Source: Legionella parisiensis (lineage in GTDB: Bacteria > Pseudomonadota > Gammaproteobacteria > Legionellales > Legionellaceae). Taken from it: a stretch of DNA of 64,000 bases. The notes under the pieces were generated by a model. It ran no database searches. It was not told the DNA's origin and saw only the letters and a list, made by a program, of their open reading frames with translations. Positions 55,286 through 64,000 of the stretch are shown here, one piece after another (within the stretch, counting starts at the first letter, position 1; every line of letters begins with the position of its first letter). The stretch lies in the NCBI RefSeq assembly GCF_001467945.1, contig NZ_LNYQ01000013.1, positions 2,239,098 to 2,303,097 on the forward strand. Direction: 5' to 3'. Made by a program: the position numbers and the translations under genes.

Positions 55286-56796
55286 GAATTTTCTCCTAAA
55301 ATAATGATGTCTTGTTTATCGCGAAGTAAATCACAAGCGTAATTGAGCTCCCCTGAGGACTCCGAATGAATTGTAAACAAAGGTTCGCCTTGTTCAACGG
55401 ATTCGCCGACATGGGCATGGAGGTCAATACCCGCCGATTTCGATTTTGGCGCACCAGCAAGCTTAGCTATTTTTGCAAGCTTTCGATTGTCAATGAGGGA
55501 GACTTTTCCTTCCTTTGCAGCCACAACAGGATGAGTAAAACGTGCCTTGGTCAATTCCCTCATCCCACCCTGGGCCTCACAAATGGCCTGAAATTTTTTA
55601 AACGCTTTCCCACTCTCCAATATTTGTTTCGCAATGGATTTCCCTAAACCCGGTTGAACTTTCGAAGAACACTCTAATGCAGCACCTGCAAGCGTCAACG
55701 CTCGTTCACGCAAATCATTGGGGGCATCAGGCAACCCTTGTAATACTGACATTACATCGCGAGCTTCTAACGACGGGCCAATGCCATGTCCTACCGGCTG
55801 CGACCCATCGGTCAATATCGTATGGACAACCAATCCTAACTCGTTACCTACCTCCTCAAGCGATTGTTTCAGAAGGAGCGCCATAGACTGATTCCTGACT
55901 TTGGCAGTAGGTCCTACGGGGATATCAATGACTGCATGCGTAGCACCTGTTGCAATTTTTTTAGAAAGAATGGACGCCACTAATTGCCCTTCACTATCTA
56001 AATCAATGGCTCGTTCCACACGGATGAGCACGTCATCAGCAGGACTTAAACTCACAGCCCCACCCCAGACGATACAGCCGTTTTCTTGTTCAACCACTTG
56101 GCGCATCTTTTGGGGACTTAAGTGGACTGGAGCTAAAGTCTCCATGGTATCCGCAGTCCCCGCGGGTGATGTAATGGCACGTGATGATGTTTTTGGAATC
56201 ATCAATCCAAAAGCGGCCACAATGGGAACTACAATCAGAGTTGTGCGATTTCCCGGCAATCCTCCCACGCAATGTTTATCGACGACCAGAGGTGAAGACC
56301 AGGATAAGCGATCACCACTGTCTATCATGGCTTTGGTGAGTTTCATGATTTCCGTACGGGTTAGACGTCCTGCACTACTTGCCGCTAAAAAAGCGGAGAT
56401 TTGTACATCAGAAAGACGACCGCTTAACACATCATCAATGATGACCTTCATTTGTTCATAAGACAGTTCATTGCCATAAATCTTGGTATGCACATAGCTT
56501 AGGGATTCCAAGGGTTTTGGATGGGAAACTTGAATTTCATCGCCTTCTTTGGCATGTAAAGCATCCCAGGCATAATCTGACAAACCAGCTTCCCCTGGAG
56601 CTAGAAGCTCTGAGGTCACCACATTAAGGGTGGCTATAATAGAGTGCTGACCTAAAGTCACTTGGATACGGGTCTGTACTTCGAATCCTTCCGAATGACA
56701 AACATGACAATCCTCGCGCATGTAAATAATGGCCTCATGGTAGGTTTTAATCCCTAAATGCTTTAAACGAAGCCCATGAGCGGTTTTCTTACTCAT
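55282..56796 (-). CDS. AMP phosphorylase-like (thymidine phosphorylase family)
   Basis: 504 residues from ATG 56796 (GGAGGAG five bases before). Family members release ribose-1-phosphate or ribose-1,5-bisphosphate from nucleosides or nucleotides. The length and an N-terminal extra domain (about 1-85) match archaeal AMP phosphorylase, as do DKHCVGGLPGNRTTLIVVPI and KTSSRAITSPAGTADTME. Ordinary DeoA is about 440 residues with KHSTGGVGD. Product would be ribose-1,5-bisphosphate. No RuBisCO or isomerase gene is visible. Overlaps genes on both sides by four bases. Confidence 0.88.
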   Translation of the reverse strand: MSKKTAHGLRLKHLGIKTYHEAIIYMREDCHVCHSEGFEVQTRIQVTLGQHSIIATLNVVTSELLAPGEAGLSDYAWDALHAKEGDEIQVSHPKPLESLSYVHTKIYGNELSYEQMKVIIDDVLSGRLSDVQISAFLAASSAGRLTRTEIMKLTKAMIDSGDRLSWSSPLVVDKHCVGGLPGNRTTLIVVPIVAAFGLMIPKTSSRAITSPAGTADTMETLAPVHLSPQKMRQVVEQENGCIVWGGAVSLSPADDVLIRVERAIDLDSEGQLVASILSKKIATGATHAVIDIPVGPTAKVRNQSMALLLKQSLEEVGNELGLVVHTILTDGSQPVGHGIGPSLEARDVMSVLQGLPDAPNDLRERALTLAGAALECSSKVQPGLGKSIAKQILESGKAFKKFQAICEAQGGMRELTKARFTHPVVAAKEGKVSLIDNRKLAKIAKLAGAPKSKSAGIDLHAHVGESVEQGEPLFTIHSESSGELNYACDLLRDKQDIIILGENS

Positions 56797-58154
56797 AACA
56801 ACTCCTCCATTTGCAGATAAGAAGGAATGGTGCAAGAAAAACCTAATTGCTTTTCAATCCTCTCTTTTAGAGTTTGAGCACTGTGAGGCTCCCCATGGGT
56901 GATAAAGACTTTTTGGGGTGGACGAGCAAAATGTTGTAGCCATTCTAACAATTCCAAATAATCAGCATGAGCTGACGTACTGCTCATAACCACGACCTGG
57001 GCTTGTATCGGAATAAGGCTTCCATGAATTTTGACTTGTCTCTCCCCATTCACAATTCGAGCACCACGAGTCCCGCCCGCCTGAAAGCCAGTAAATAACA
57101 AAGTGTTTCTAGGATTAGGTGCAAAGGCTTTCAAATGATGCAGAATACGACCTCCTTGCGCCATGCCACTGGCGGCTATGATGATTTGCGGCATGTGATG
57201 CCTGTCAATCTCCTTAGATTCCTCAGGTGTGTTCACATAGGTGGCAACATGGCATAACCCTCGACATTGCTCTGCAGTTAAATGATGGTCTTCTTTATAA
57301 GTGCAGAGTAAATGAGTGGCATCAATGGCCATGGGGCTATCTAAAAAGACAGGAATGTCTTTGGGAATTTTCCCCTGTCGTTTCAGTTCGTAAATAAAAT
57401 AAAGAAGGCTTTGCGCTCGCCCTACTGCAAAAGCAGGAATAATAACTGAGCCCCCTCGTTTAACGGTTTGATTAATCACCTGAGCCATTTGAGGCAAAGG
57501 ATCTGTGGCATCATGCAATCGGTCGCCATAGGTCGATTCCATCACCAGGAAATCCGCTTCTTCAATAGCGCTCGGGGATTTCATGACGGGATCATGAGGG
57601 CGGCCAATGTCTCCAGTAAATACAATGGAACCCTTTTTGGTTTTTATTTTGACCATGGCCGCACCGACGATGTGACCTGCACGATGATACTCAAAACTGA
57701 ACTCGTGGAATAATTGATGCGGGGTATCAAAATCAATGGTTTCAAAATACTGCAATGCAGCCCTGGCTTCTTTTTCAGTATAAAGAGGAAGAGCAGGTTG
57801 GTGCTTGGAGAATCCATACTTATTGGCCAAGCGGGCTTCTTCTTCCTGCAGATAACCACTGTCGGGTAATAATATGGAACACAGTGCTTTGGTACCCGGT
57901 GTTGCATAAATTTTACCTTGGAATCCGTTTTTTACTAATAAGGGCAAATAACCCGTGTGGTCAATATGGGCATGAGTGATAATCACCGCATCGATGTCAT
58001 GGGGGTCAATAGGTAAAGGAGCCCAGTTGCGTAATCGTAATTCTTTGTAGCCTTGAAAAAGACCGCAATCAATCAGAATTTTTTTAGAACCAATGGTCAA
58101 AAGATATTTTGAGCCGGTGACGGTCTGAGTAGCTCCTAAAAAAGTTAATTTCAT
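56793..58154 (-). CDS. MBL-fold/beta-CASP metallohydrolase
   Basis: 453 residues from ATG 58154, with GGAGG five bases upstream; the frame opens at 58205. The metallo-beta-lactamase core has ITHAHIDHTG (HxHxDH) near 60 and FTGDIG. The beta-CASP part shows VLESTYGDR-like VMESTYGDRLHD, AFAVGRAQSL and SGMAQGGRI. The C-terminal RNA-specificity motif is SSTSAHADYLEL and VFITHGEP. Probably a ribonuclease related to CPSF-73/YSH1. It is part of the nucleotide trio and overlaps cusA by four bases. Confidence 0.9.
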   Translation of the reverse strand: MKLTFLGATQTVTGSKYLLTIGSKKILIDCGLFQGYKELRLRNWAPLPIDPHDIDAVIITHAHIDHTGYLPLLVKNGFQGKIYATPGTKALCSILLPDSGYLQEEEARLANKYGFSKHQPALPLYTEKEARAALQYFETIDFDTPHQLFHEFSFEYHRAGHIVGAAMVKIKTKKGSIVFTGDIGRPHDPVMKSPSAIEEADFLVMESTYGDRLHDATDPLPQMAQVINQTVKRGGSVIIPAFAVGRAQSLLYFIYELKRQGKIPKDIPVFLDSPMAIDATHLLCTYKEDHHLTAEQCRGLCHVATYVNTPEESKEIDRHHMPQIIIAASGMAQGGRILHHLKAFAPNPRNTLLFTGFQAGGTRGARIVNGERQVKIHGSLIPIQAQVVVMSSTSAHADYLELLEWLQHFARPPQKVFITHGEPHSAQTLKERIEKQLGFSCTIPSYLQMEELL

Positions 58155-61100
58155 CTTGCCTCCATTAAGCCTGCTGTTTTTTTCAAATCCACTTGGCCCC
58201 GCCACATCACATAAACCACGGGAATCACAATTAAGGTCAGCACAAGTGCAGAAAAAACCCCACCGACCATAGGAGCTGCCAGACGTTTCATCACATCAGC
58301 CCCAATGCCCGTGGCCCACATCACCGGTAATAAACCAAGGATGTTAGCCAACCCCGCCATGGCCATCGGACGAATGCGTGAGACCGCGCATTGTTGCACC
58401 ATCCGAATCAAATCGGGTAAGGTTTTGAGTACCCCTTTTTCTTTTTGTTCGTTGTAATCGGAATCAAGGTAAGCGAGCATCACAGCACTCGTTTCAGCCG
58501 CAACTCCTGCCAGCGCAATCATCCCTACCCAAACGGCAATACTCATGTTGTATCCCAATACATAAAGCAATAAAAAGCCGCCAAATAAAGCAAAGGGAAC
58601 GCCTAACATCACCATCAAAGTCTCGGTGATGGTGCGGAAAGTAAAGTAAAATAAGACAAAAATGATGGCCAAGGTCAGTGGCACAAAAATTTTAAGTCGC
58701 TCATACACCCGTTGCATGAACTCATATTGTCCCGACCAGGCCAATGTATAGCCTGGAGGCAATTTCACTTTGACTTTGACCGCTTGCTTTAACTCCTCCA
58801 CATAGCCGCCAATGTCTCGGCCGCTGATGTCAATGAACACGTAACCCGCCAACATGCCATTCTCATCGCGAACCATGGCAGGTCCTGAACGAAAGGTTAA
58901 AGTCACCAATTGCGCAACGGGTACTTCCGCACCACTGGGTGTTTTGACTAAAATACGATTGAGTTTGTCGGGGTCGTCGCGTAATTCTCGCAAATAACGC
59001 ACATTCACTGGGTAGCGCTCACGCCCCTCAATCGTGGTGGCAATGTTTTCACCACCCACAGCGGATTCAATGATGCGATTGACATCCATAATGGTTAAAC
59101 CATAGCGAGCCAACTGGTCTCGATTGATTTGAAAATCAAGGAAGTAGCCTCCAGCCACCCGCTCGGCATAAACCGTACTGGTGCCCTTTACTTCTTTGGC
59201 CACCATTTCAATTTCTTTGCCAATGGCTTCAATCTTTTTAATGTCGGGACCAAAAATTTTAATCCCTACAGCCGTTCGAATGCCTGTGGTGAGCATGTCA
59301 TTGCGCGCTTTAATGGGCATAGTCCAGGCATTACTCACACCTGGGAATTGCAAGGCTTTATCCATCTCGGCCACCAAGCCCTCATAAGTCATTCCTTTGC
59401 GCCAAAATTCTTTAGGTTTTAACTCCACAATCACTTCCATCATATTAAATGGAGAAGGGTCGGTAGACGTTTCAGCTCTTCCCGTCTTGCCAAAAACGTG
59501 TGCCACCTCTGGAAATGCTTTTAATTTCTTATCCATTTCCTGAAGCAAAGCCGTCGCTTGCGTCACCGAAATGCCTGGTAAGGTCACTGGCATATACAAA
59601 ATGGTGCCTTCATAAAGAGGCGGCATGAATTCGGAGCCAATGAGTTTATAAAGAGGAATGGTGGCCATAGCCAATACAATGGCAATTCCCACCACGAATT
59701 TTCGATACCTCAAAGCAAGCCTCAGCACGGGTGCGTACATGGCTTGCATCCACCGCGTAATTGGATGTTTTTGTTCAGGAATGATTCGACCACGTACCAA
59801 AAGAGGCAATAACACAGGAATTAAGGTGATGGCGAGTAAAGCGCTCATGAAAATGGCCAAGTTTTTGGTATAAGCCAAGGGCGAAAACAGCCGCCCTTCT
59901 TGGGCTTCCAAGGTAAAAACGGGCATGAAGGAGATGGCAATCACTAAAAGGGATGAGAAAATCGCAGGCCCCACTTCTTTCGCCGAATCAATCAACACTT
60001 GGGTGCGATCCCCCGGACTTCCTTTTGCTTCCCAATCGGCTAAGCGTTTATGAGCATTGTCGACCATGATGATGGCCGCATCGACCATATCGCCAACAGC
60101 GACTATAATGCCACCAATGGACATGATGTTCAGTCCAACATGTAAGAAATAAATGGGAATAAACGAAATCAAAATCGCCAGCGGCAAGGTAATAATGGGA
60201 ATGAGTGCGGAACGAAAATGACCTAAAAACACAATAATGAGTAACCCAACCACGACGAGCTCTTCAATCAAGTTCCAATTGGCCGTGGAAATCGCTTCCC
60301 GGATTAAATTACTTCGGTCATACACAGGAACCATTTTTATCCCTTCCGGGATGGCTGAAGCTAATTCTTTCAATTTATCCTTGATGCGACCAATCACTTG
60401 CAATACGTCTTCACCAAAGCGCATGATGACAATCCCGCCCACGGCTTCGCCTTGGCCATTTAAATCGACCACCCCGCGGCGCATGTCCGAGCCAAGCTGA
60501 ACAGTCGCCACATCACGTAATAAAATCGGTGTGCCATTGGCATTGGTGCCCACGGCAATTTTTTCAATATCCTCAGTAGACTTAATGTACCCGCGACCAC
60601 GAATCATGTACTCCACGCCTGAGAACTCAATGACTCGACCACCGGTGTCGTTATTACTCATGCGAATTTTTTCAACAATCTCAGGAACCGATAGGTTGTA
60701 GGCAAGGACTTTGACTGGATCCAAATTGACTTGGTATTGCTTGACAAAACCTCCCACACTGGCTACTTCAGACACCCCAGGAACTGCTCTTAACCAATAG
60801 CGCAAATACCAATCTTGAAACGTGCGTAACTCAGCCAGGTTATGTTTGCCATTTTCATCCACCAAGGCGTATTGATAAATCCAGCCCACGGGTGTGGCAT
60901 CAGGCCCCAATTGAGGAGTCACTCCTTCAGGCAATTTTCCAGCCAGCTGACTCATGTACTCCAAGACCCTACTTCGCGCCCAATAAATATCCGTACCATC
61001 CTCAAAAATGATGTAGACATAAGAAAAACCAAAGTCAGAAAATCCCCGCACAGCAACAACCTTTGGTGCGGATAAGAGGGCTGTTACAATGGGGTAAGTG

Positions 61101-61294
61101 ACTTGGTCTTCCATCAGATCGGGCGAGCGCCCCATCCAGGTCGTATACACAATGACCTGAGTGTCTGAAATGTCAGGCAATGCGTCCATACGGGTATTCT
61201 TCAAGGCAATGTAACCCATGAAAGAAAACCCGAGTACAAAAAGCAACACAATAAAACGATTGCGTGCACAAAATTCAATAATCCGTTCGACCAT
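58151..61294 (-). CDS. cusA: CusA-type heavy-metal RND pump (system 3)
   Basis: 1047 residues, 12 membrane helices. The helix-4 signature GGIIVAVGDMVDAAIIMVDN, with Met-Val-Asp-Ala-Ala, is Cu/Ag-type. SNAWTMPIKARNDMLTTGIR matches the Met cleft of CusA. The fusion-protein gene is 78 bases upstream, and the stop overlaps the MBL gene by four bases. The sequence looks richer in G+C than the island's left end and is only moderately similar to system 1, so the two Cu/Ag pumps probably have separate origins. Confidence 0.95.
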   Translation of the reverse strand: MVERIIEFCARNRFIVLLFVLGFSFMGYIALKNTRMDALPDISDTQVIVYTTWMGRSPDLMEDQVTYPIVTALLSAPKVVAVRGFSDFGFSYVYIIFEDGTDIYWARSRVLEYMSQLAGKLPEGVTPQLGPDATPVGWIYQYALVDENGKHNLAELRTFQDWYLRYWLRAVPGVSEVASVGGFVKQYQVNLDPVKVLAYNLSVPEIVEKIRMSNNDTGGRVIEFSGVEYMIRGRGYIKSTEDIEKIAVGTNANGTPILLRDVATVQLGSDMRRGVVDLNGQGEAVGGIVIMRFGEDVLQVIGRIKDKLKELASAIPEGIKMVPVYDRSNLIREAISTANWNLIEELVVVGLLIIVFLGHFRSALIPIITLPLAILISFIPIYFLHVGLNIMSIGGIIVAVGDMVDAAIIMVDNAHKRLADWEAKGSPGDRTQVLIDSAKEVGPAIFSSLLVIAISFMPVFTLEAQEGRLFSPLAYTKNLAIFMSALLAITLIPVLLPLLVRGRIIPEQKHPITRWMQAMYAPVLRLALRYRKFVVGIAIVLAMATIPLYKLIGSEFMPPLYEGTILYMPVTLPGISVTQATALLQEMDKKLKAFPEVAHVFGKTGRAETSTDPSPFNMMEVIVELKPKEFWRKGMTYEGLVAEMDKALQFPGVSNAWTMPIKARNDMLTTGIRTAVGIKIFGPDIKKIEAIGKEIEMVAKEVKGTSTVYAERVAGGYFLDFQINRDQLARYGLTIMDVNRIIESAVGGENIATTIEGRERYPVNVRYLRELRDDPDKLNRILVKTPSGAEVPVAQLVTLTFRSGPAMVRDENGMLAGYVFIDISGRDIGGYVEELKQAVKVKVKLPPGYTLAWSGQYEFMQRVYERLKIFVPLTLAIIFVLFYFTFRTITETLMVMLGVPFALFGGFLLLYVLGYNMSIAVWVGMIALAGVAAETSAVMLAYLDSDYNEQKEKGVLKTLPDLIRMVQQCAVSRIRPMAMAGLANILGLLPVMWATGIGADVMKRLAAPMVGGVFSALVLTLIVIPVVYVMWRGQVDLKKTAGLMEAR

Positions 61295-61372
61295 AAAATC
61301 CCTTTATTCCAAGGCCAAATTACGCCTCTTTATTAGAGCTTCTTTCCTATTATAGAGGCTCGGAAAGAAAGT

Positions 61373-62506
61373 CTATTGATGTTGCATGCCTCCCATGGCC
61401 GCTTTCAACTGGCTCTCTGAGTCAATGAGGAAATTGGCAGACGTAATAATTTGATCGCCCTCTTTAACCCCTTTGATTATCTCAAGCAAATCCCCTGCCC
61501 TAACCCCTAAGGTCACGTCTCGCCATTCAATTTTGCCATTGCCATGGTAAATAAACACCACTGCGCGCTCACCTGTGAGTAGAACAGCATTTTTAGGGAC
61601 CACAAGACGTTCACCCAACGGTACTTTGAGTTCCAGGTTAACATACATGCCAGGTTTTAATTGCTCTTTTTGATTGTCCACTTCAAAGCGAACCTTGGCT
61701 GTACGTGTTTTCATGTCAATCGTAGGATAGATAAAATCAAGCTTGGCTTTAAATAATTCATTGGGCAAGTAGGTAAGAGTCAAATCAGCCATTTGACCAA
61801 GACGAATATAAGGAAGCTCGTATTCGTAAATGTCCCCTAAAACCCACAAGCGTGATAAATCAGCAATGGTATAGAGTTCATCTCCTGGCTCAATGCGCAT
61901 GCCCACCAGCGCCATTTTTTTAAGAACCGTACCTTGGATGGGGGAATGAATCGTCATCGTCCGAGTGATTTTGCCCGTACGTCTTAATTGCTCAATGTCT
62001 TTTTCGGAAATCCCCCACAGCAACAACCTTTGGTGGGCTGCTTGAAAAGCAGACTGCGCACCACGAGCCGCACTCGATGTCGTATTTTTGCTTAATATTT
62101 TTTGGGCATTAAGGGCGAGCAAATATTCTTGCTGGGTGGCTACAAGTTCCGGACTATAAACAGTAAACAGAGCTTGGTCTGCTTTGACTTTTTCTCCGGT
62201 AAAATTAATGAATAAGTTCTCAATCCATCCATCAAAGCGCACATGAATATGGGCAACACGCCGCTCATCGGCTTCAACACGCCCCACGGTACGGATTATT
62301 TTTTCAACCACTTGGCGACGCACCGGCTCTGACGTAATGCCAATGGCTTGTAAACGAGCCGGATCAATCACAATCTCATTTCCTTGAGTGGACTGTTTCA
62401 TGTCCATCTTGCCATGATTATCCATGGCCTGTTGCGCCTGAATTACCTGCAACAACGAAAGTAAACTCAAAATAACCACACTCTTGATTATTAGCTTAAG
62501 ATTCAT
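61373..62506 (-). CDS. cusB: CusB-type membrane fusion protein (system 3)
   Basis: 377 residues. Signal peptide about 1-24 (ends IQAQQ). A short His/Met patch (MDNHGKMDMKQS) stands where the CusB metal site lies. Then FDGWIENLFINFTGEKVKADQ, VYSPELVATQQEYLLA and the barrel segment RLWVLGDIYEYELPYI. It lacks the larger CPMHP-like insert of system 1. Overlaps the channel gene by four bases. Confidence 0.9.
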   Translation of the reverse strand: MNLKLIIKSVVILSLLSLLQVIQAQQAMDNHGKMDMKQSTQGNEIVIDPARLQAIGITSEPVRRQVVEKIIRTVGRVEADERRVAHIHVRFDGWIENLFINFTGEKVKADQALFTVYSPELVATQQEYLLALNAQKILSKNTTSSAARGAQSAFQAAHQRLLLWGISEKDIEQLRRTGKITRTMTIHSPIQGTVLKKMALVGMRIEPGDELYTIADLSRLWVLGDIYEYELPYIRLGQMADLTLTYLPNELFKAKLDFIYPTIDMKTRTAKVRFEVDNQKEQLKPGMYVNLELKVPLGERLVVPKNAVLLTGERAVVFIYHGNGKIEWRDVTLGVRAGDLLEIIKGVKEGDQIITSANFLIDSESQLKAAMGGMQHQ

Positions 62507-63762
62507 AAGAACGTCCCTGTACTTTCTTCGATTTGTGCAATCGCTTTTTCATGTTCAGCGAGTTCACCGTGCCATTCCAATTCATTTTCTTGCAGCGTCA
62601 ATAAATTATTCAGCATCGTTAAGAAATCCACTTTGCCCACGCCGTAGGTGGCTTGTGATGAAGTAAATGTTAAAGTGGCTTGTGGAATGATGGTATGTTG
62701 AATCAGATGAATAAGTTTTGCAGAGCGCTCTGCCAATAAATAGGCATTTTTCACTTGAAAAGAAAGCATACGATAGGTCGTCTGCAAATCCTCAATATCC
62801 GCATTATACCGCGCAAGTGATTCGCGCACGGCATGATTTTGCTTTTGCATGAAATAAAGTGGAACCGTTGCTTTTAACAACACTTGATAGCCTTTGGTGT
62901 GCATCCCCGTATCATGAAGTCGTCCCCCTTCGATTTCCACATCCGGGAAATACTCCATTTTACTTAAGCGGATGGCTTGTCGTCCTTTTTGAACAGCGCG
63001 CTGTTGCATGATTAATTGTGGTGCTCGGCTCTTAACAAGGGTATAAAAATACTCTAAATTATGCCCCATGGGCGTTACGGGGAGTGTTCCTGGTGTATCG
63101 ATTTTAATTTCTAACGAACGATTTAAAAGGCGATTGATATCCGCCTGCAGGGATCCCCGTTGTTGTTTTAATATCACCAAGCGCATCAAAAGGCGAGAAA
63201 TCTCCGTTTGAGCACGATAAATGTCTTGTTGCGGTGTTTTCCCCACACTGTAAGTCGCTTCAGCACTCTTCTCCATCTCATGAAGAAGTTCTTGGTTTCT
63301 TTGTACGATCTCAATGGATTTATTGACAAAATAAAGGTCATAATACAGCCGTTTGAGTTCCGCAATAACCGCGAAACACGTTGCATGATACTCCGCTTTG
63401 GCTCTTTTGGCCTCTAGCGTTGCTATCCTTCCTCGCACAATGAGTTTGCCAGGAAAAGGAATTTCTTGTTGGCCACCTAACATTTGCTCGCGTCTTGGAT
63501 CCACATCCATAGGGATATTCTCTGACATGTTGATGTAACCTGCATTCAATTTGGGATCGGGCAATGCTGTTGCCTGGGGAATCACATGGATTGCGGCCAT
63601 TAGTCGGTCACGTGCGGCGCGAATCTGAGGATTGTTTTGCGTAGCCTCCTTAATTAGCTGCGATAAAGCAGGCGGTGTTCTGGCATAAGATATTGGCCCT
63701 GTAAAACAACAAAAACCTAAGAGAATAGTGTAAGTGATTTGTTTCATACTAAAATGCTTCAT
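62503..63762 (-). CDS. cusC: TolC-family channel (CusC-like, system 3)
   Basis: 419 residues. Signal peptide about 1-27. OEP helices LSQLIKEATQNNPQIRAARDRLMAA and GKLIVRGRIATLEAKRAKAEY. AAGGAAGG lies about six bases before ATG 63762. Its first bases overlap the 3' end of the P-type ATPase gene by 14, so efflux ATPase and RND genes share one transcript. Confidence 0.88.
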   Translation of the reverse strand: MKHFSMKQITYTILLGFCCFTGPISYARTPPALSQLIKEATQNNPQIRAARDRLMAAIHVIPQATALPDPKLNAGYINMSENIPMDVDPRREQMLGGQQEIPFPGKLIVRGRIATLEAKRAKAEYHATCFAVIAELKRLYYDLYFVNKSIEIVQRNQELLHEMEKSAEATYSVGKTPQQDIYRAQTEISRLLMRLVILKQQRGSLQADINRLLNRSLEIKIDTPGTLPVTPMGHNLEYFYTLVKSRAPQLIMQQRAVQKGRQAIRLSKMEYFPDVEIEGGRLHDTGMHTKGYQVLLKATVPLYFMQKQNHAVRESLARYNADIEDLQTTYRMLSFQVKNAYLLAERSAKLIHLIQHTIIPQATLTFTSSQATYGVGKVDFLTMLNNLLTLQENELEWHGELAEHEKAIAQIEESTGTFL

Positions 63763-64000
63763 TGGGTGCCTTCCTTAGTCGTTTCTGAGCTTCTATGATG
63801 AGCAAAGGCACCATGCCCAATAGAATCCAAACCAGGCATTGGGTGAATGAGACCGGTTGTATCCCAAATAATTCGCGCAATACCGGGATATGATGAATCA
63901 AGACCTGCAGGGAAAAACTGATGCTCACAATAAAAAAGAGTCTTAAATTGGAAAACAATCCTACTTGCCAAATGTTCTTCGTGTCGCTTCGCGCTCCAAA
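63749..64000 (-). CDS. C-terminus of a cation-transporting P-type ATPase (partial)
   Basis: 84 residues up to the window edge; the gene continues beyond 64000. RSDTKNIWQVGLFSNLRLFF, then SFSLQVLIHHIPVLRELFGI and a final helix with QCLVWILLGMVPLLIIEAQK, match the Cation_ATPase_C region of Ca2+/Mg2+-type P2 ATPases. The last two membrane helices are present. The frame must be read through TTG 63958, which is not a start. Substrate cannot be told from this piece. Confidence 0.8.
   Translation of the reverse strand, partial: FGARSDTKNIWQVGLFSNLRLFFIVSISFSLQVLIHHIPVLRELFGIQPVSFTQCLVWILLGMVPLLIIEAQKRLRKAPNEAF

Noticed and set aside
63759-63971. 70-codon minus-strand frame at the right end
   Set aside because: Out of frame with the well-matched P-type ATPase C-terminus, and without family similarity.

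Overview
The window looks like an accessory, island-type segment of a low-G+C gammaproteobacterium. Legionella or a close relative is the best guess. This rests on the A+T-rich codon use, Sel1-repeat and polyhydroxybutyrate genes, a hel/cus-like set of metal pumps and an alternative ATPase next to them. It is an inference from family content, not a database match.

Layout. 1-2.9 kb holds unrecognised accessory genes and two REP-like palindromes. At 3.0 kb lies the 3' half of a tRNA-Thr(CGT) gene beside a DUF4102-type tyrosine integrase (3220-4401). The orientation of the fragment implies that the mobile element extends rightwards from here. Next come an abiF-type RNA with its HEPN Abi gene, an AlpA-like regulator, and a tightly packed module of XRE regulator, unknown protein, peptide deformylase and MFS transporter (6.1-9.0 kb). 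9.4-15.1 kb carries a Sel1 protein, a cold-shock protein, a convergent phbB/phaC pair and small metal-binding-like exported proteins.

15.5-21.7 kb is a complete N-type F-ATPase operon in the order beta, epsilon, Q, a, c, b, alpha, gamma. It has no atpR, and the b subunit carries a delta-like C-terminus. 21.9-25.4 kb is a three-gene electron-transfer module: a membrane FAD/2Fe-2S reductase, a b-type membrane protein and a seven-CxxCH cytochrome. 25.4-34.8 kb is a copper- and stress-related block with an ICMT-like methyltransferase, a DUF2933 protein, glutamate dehydrogenase, a multicopper oxidase fused to a CopB-like barrel, and a DUF3141 PHA-synthase-like protein.

35.8-41.4 kb is a first CusCBA-type RND operon (+). 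A RelBE-like toxin-antitoxin pair follows. After it comes a self-contained microgene for a 26-residue peptide ending Cys-Cys-Trp, with its own promoter, inverted repeat, ribosome binding site and hairpin, placed before an unfamiliar WHTF/HHTP-motif protein. 44.4-50.4 kb is a second RND operon (-) with a different signature in transmembrane helix 4. A GGDEF protein and a copper P1B ATPase follow.

54.2-64.0 kb is one long minus-strand operon. It reads cation P-type ATPase (cut by the window edge), cusC, cusB, cusA, an MBL/beta-CASP protein, an AMP-phosphorylase-like enzyme and PRPP synthetase, and most junctions overlap. Overall the window couples metal efflux and oxidation with energy, redox and nucleotide-salvage functions. 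Coordinates and starts were refined by looking for Shine-Dalgarno sequences. No searches were run.
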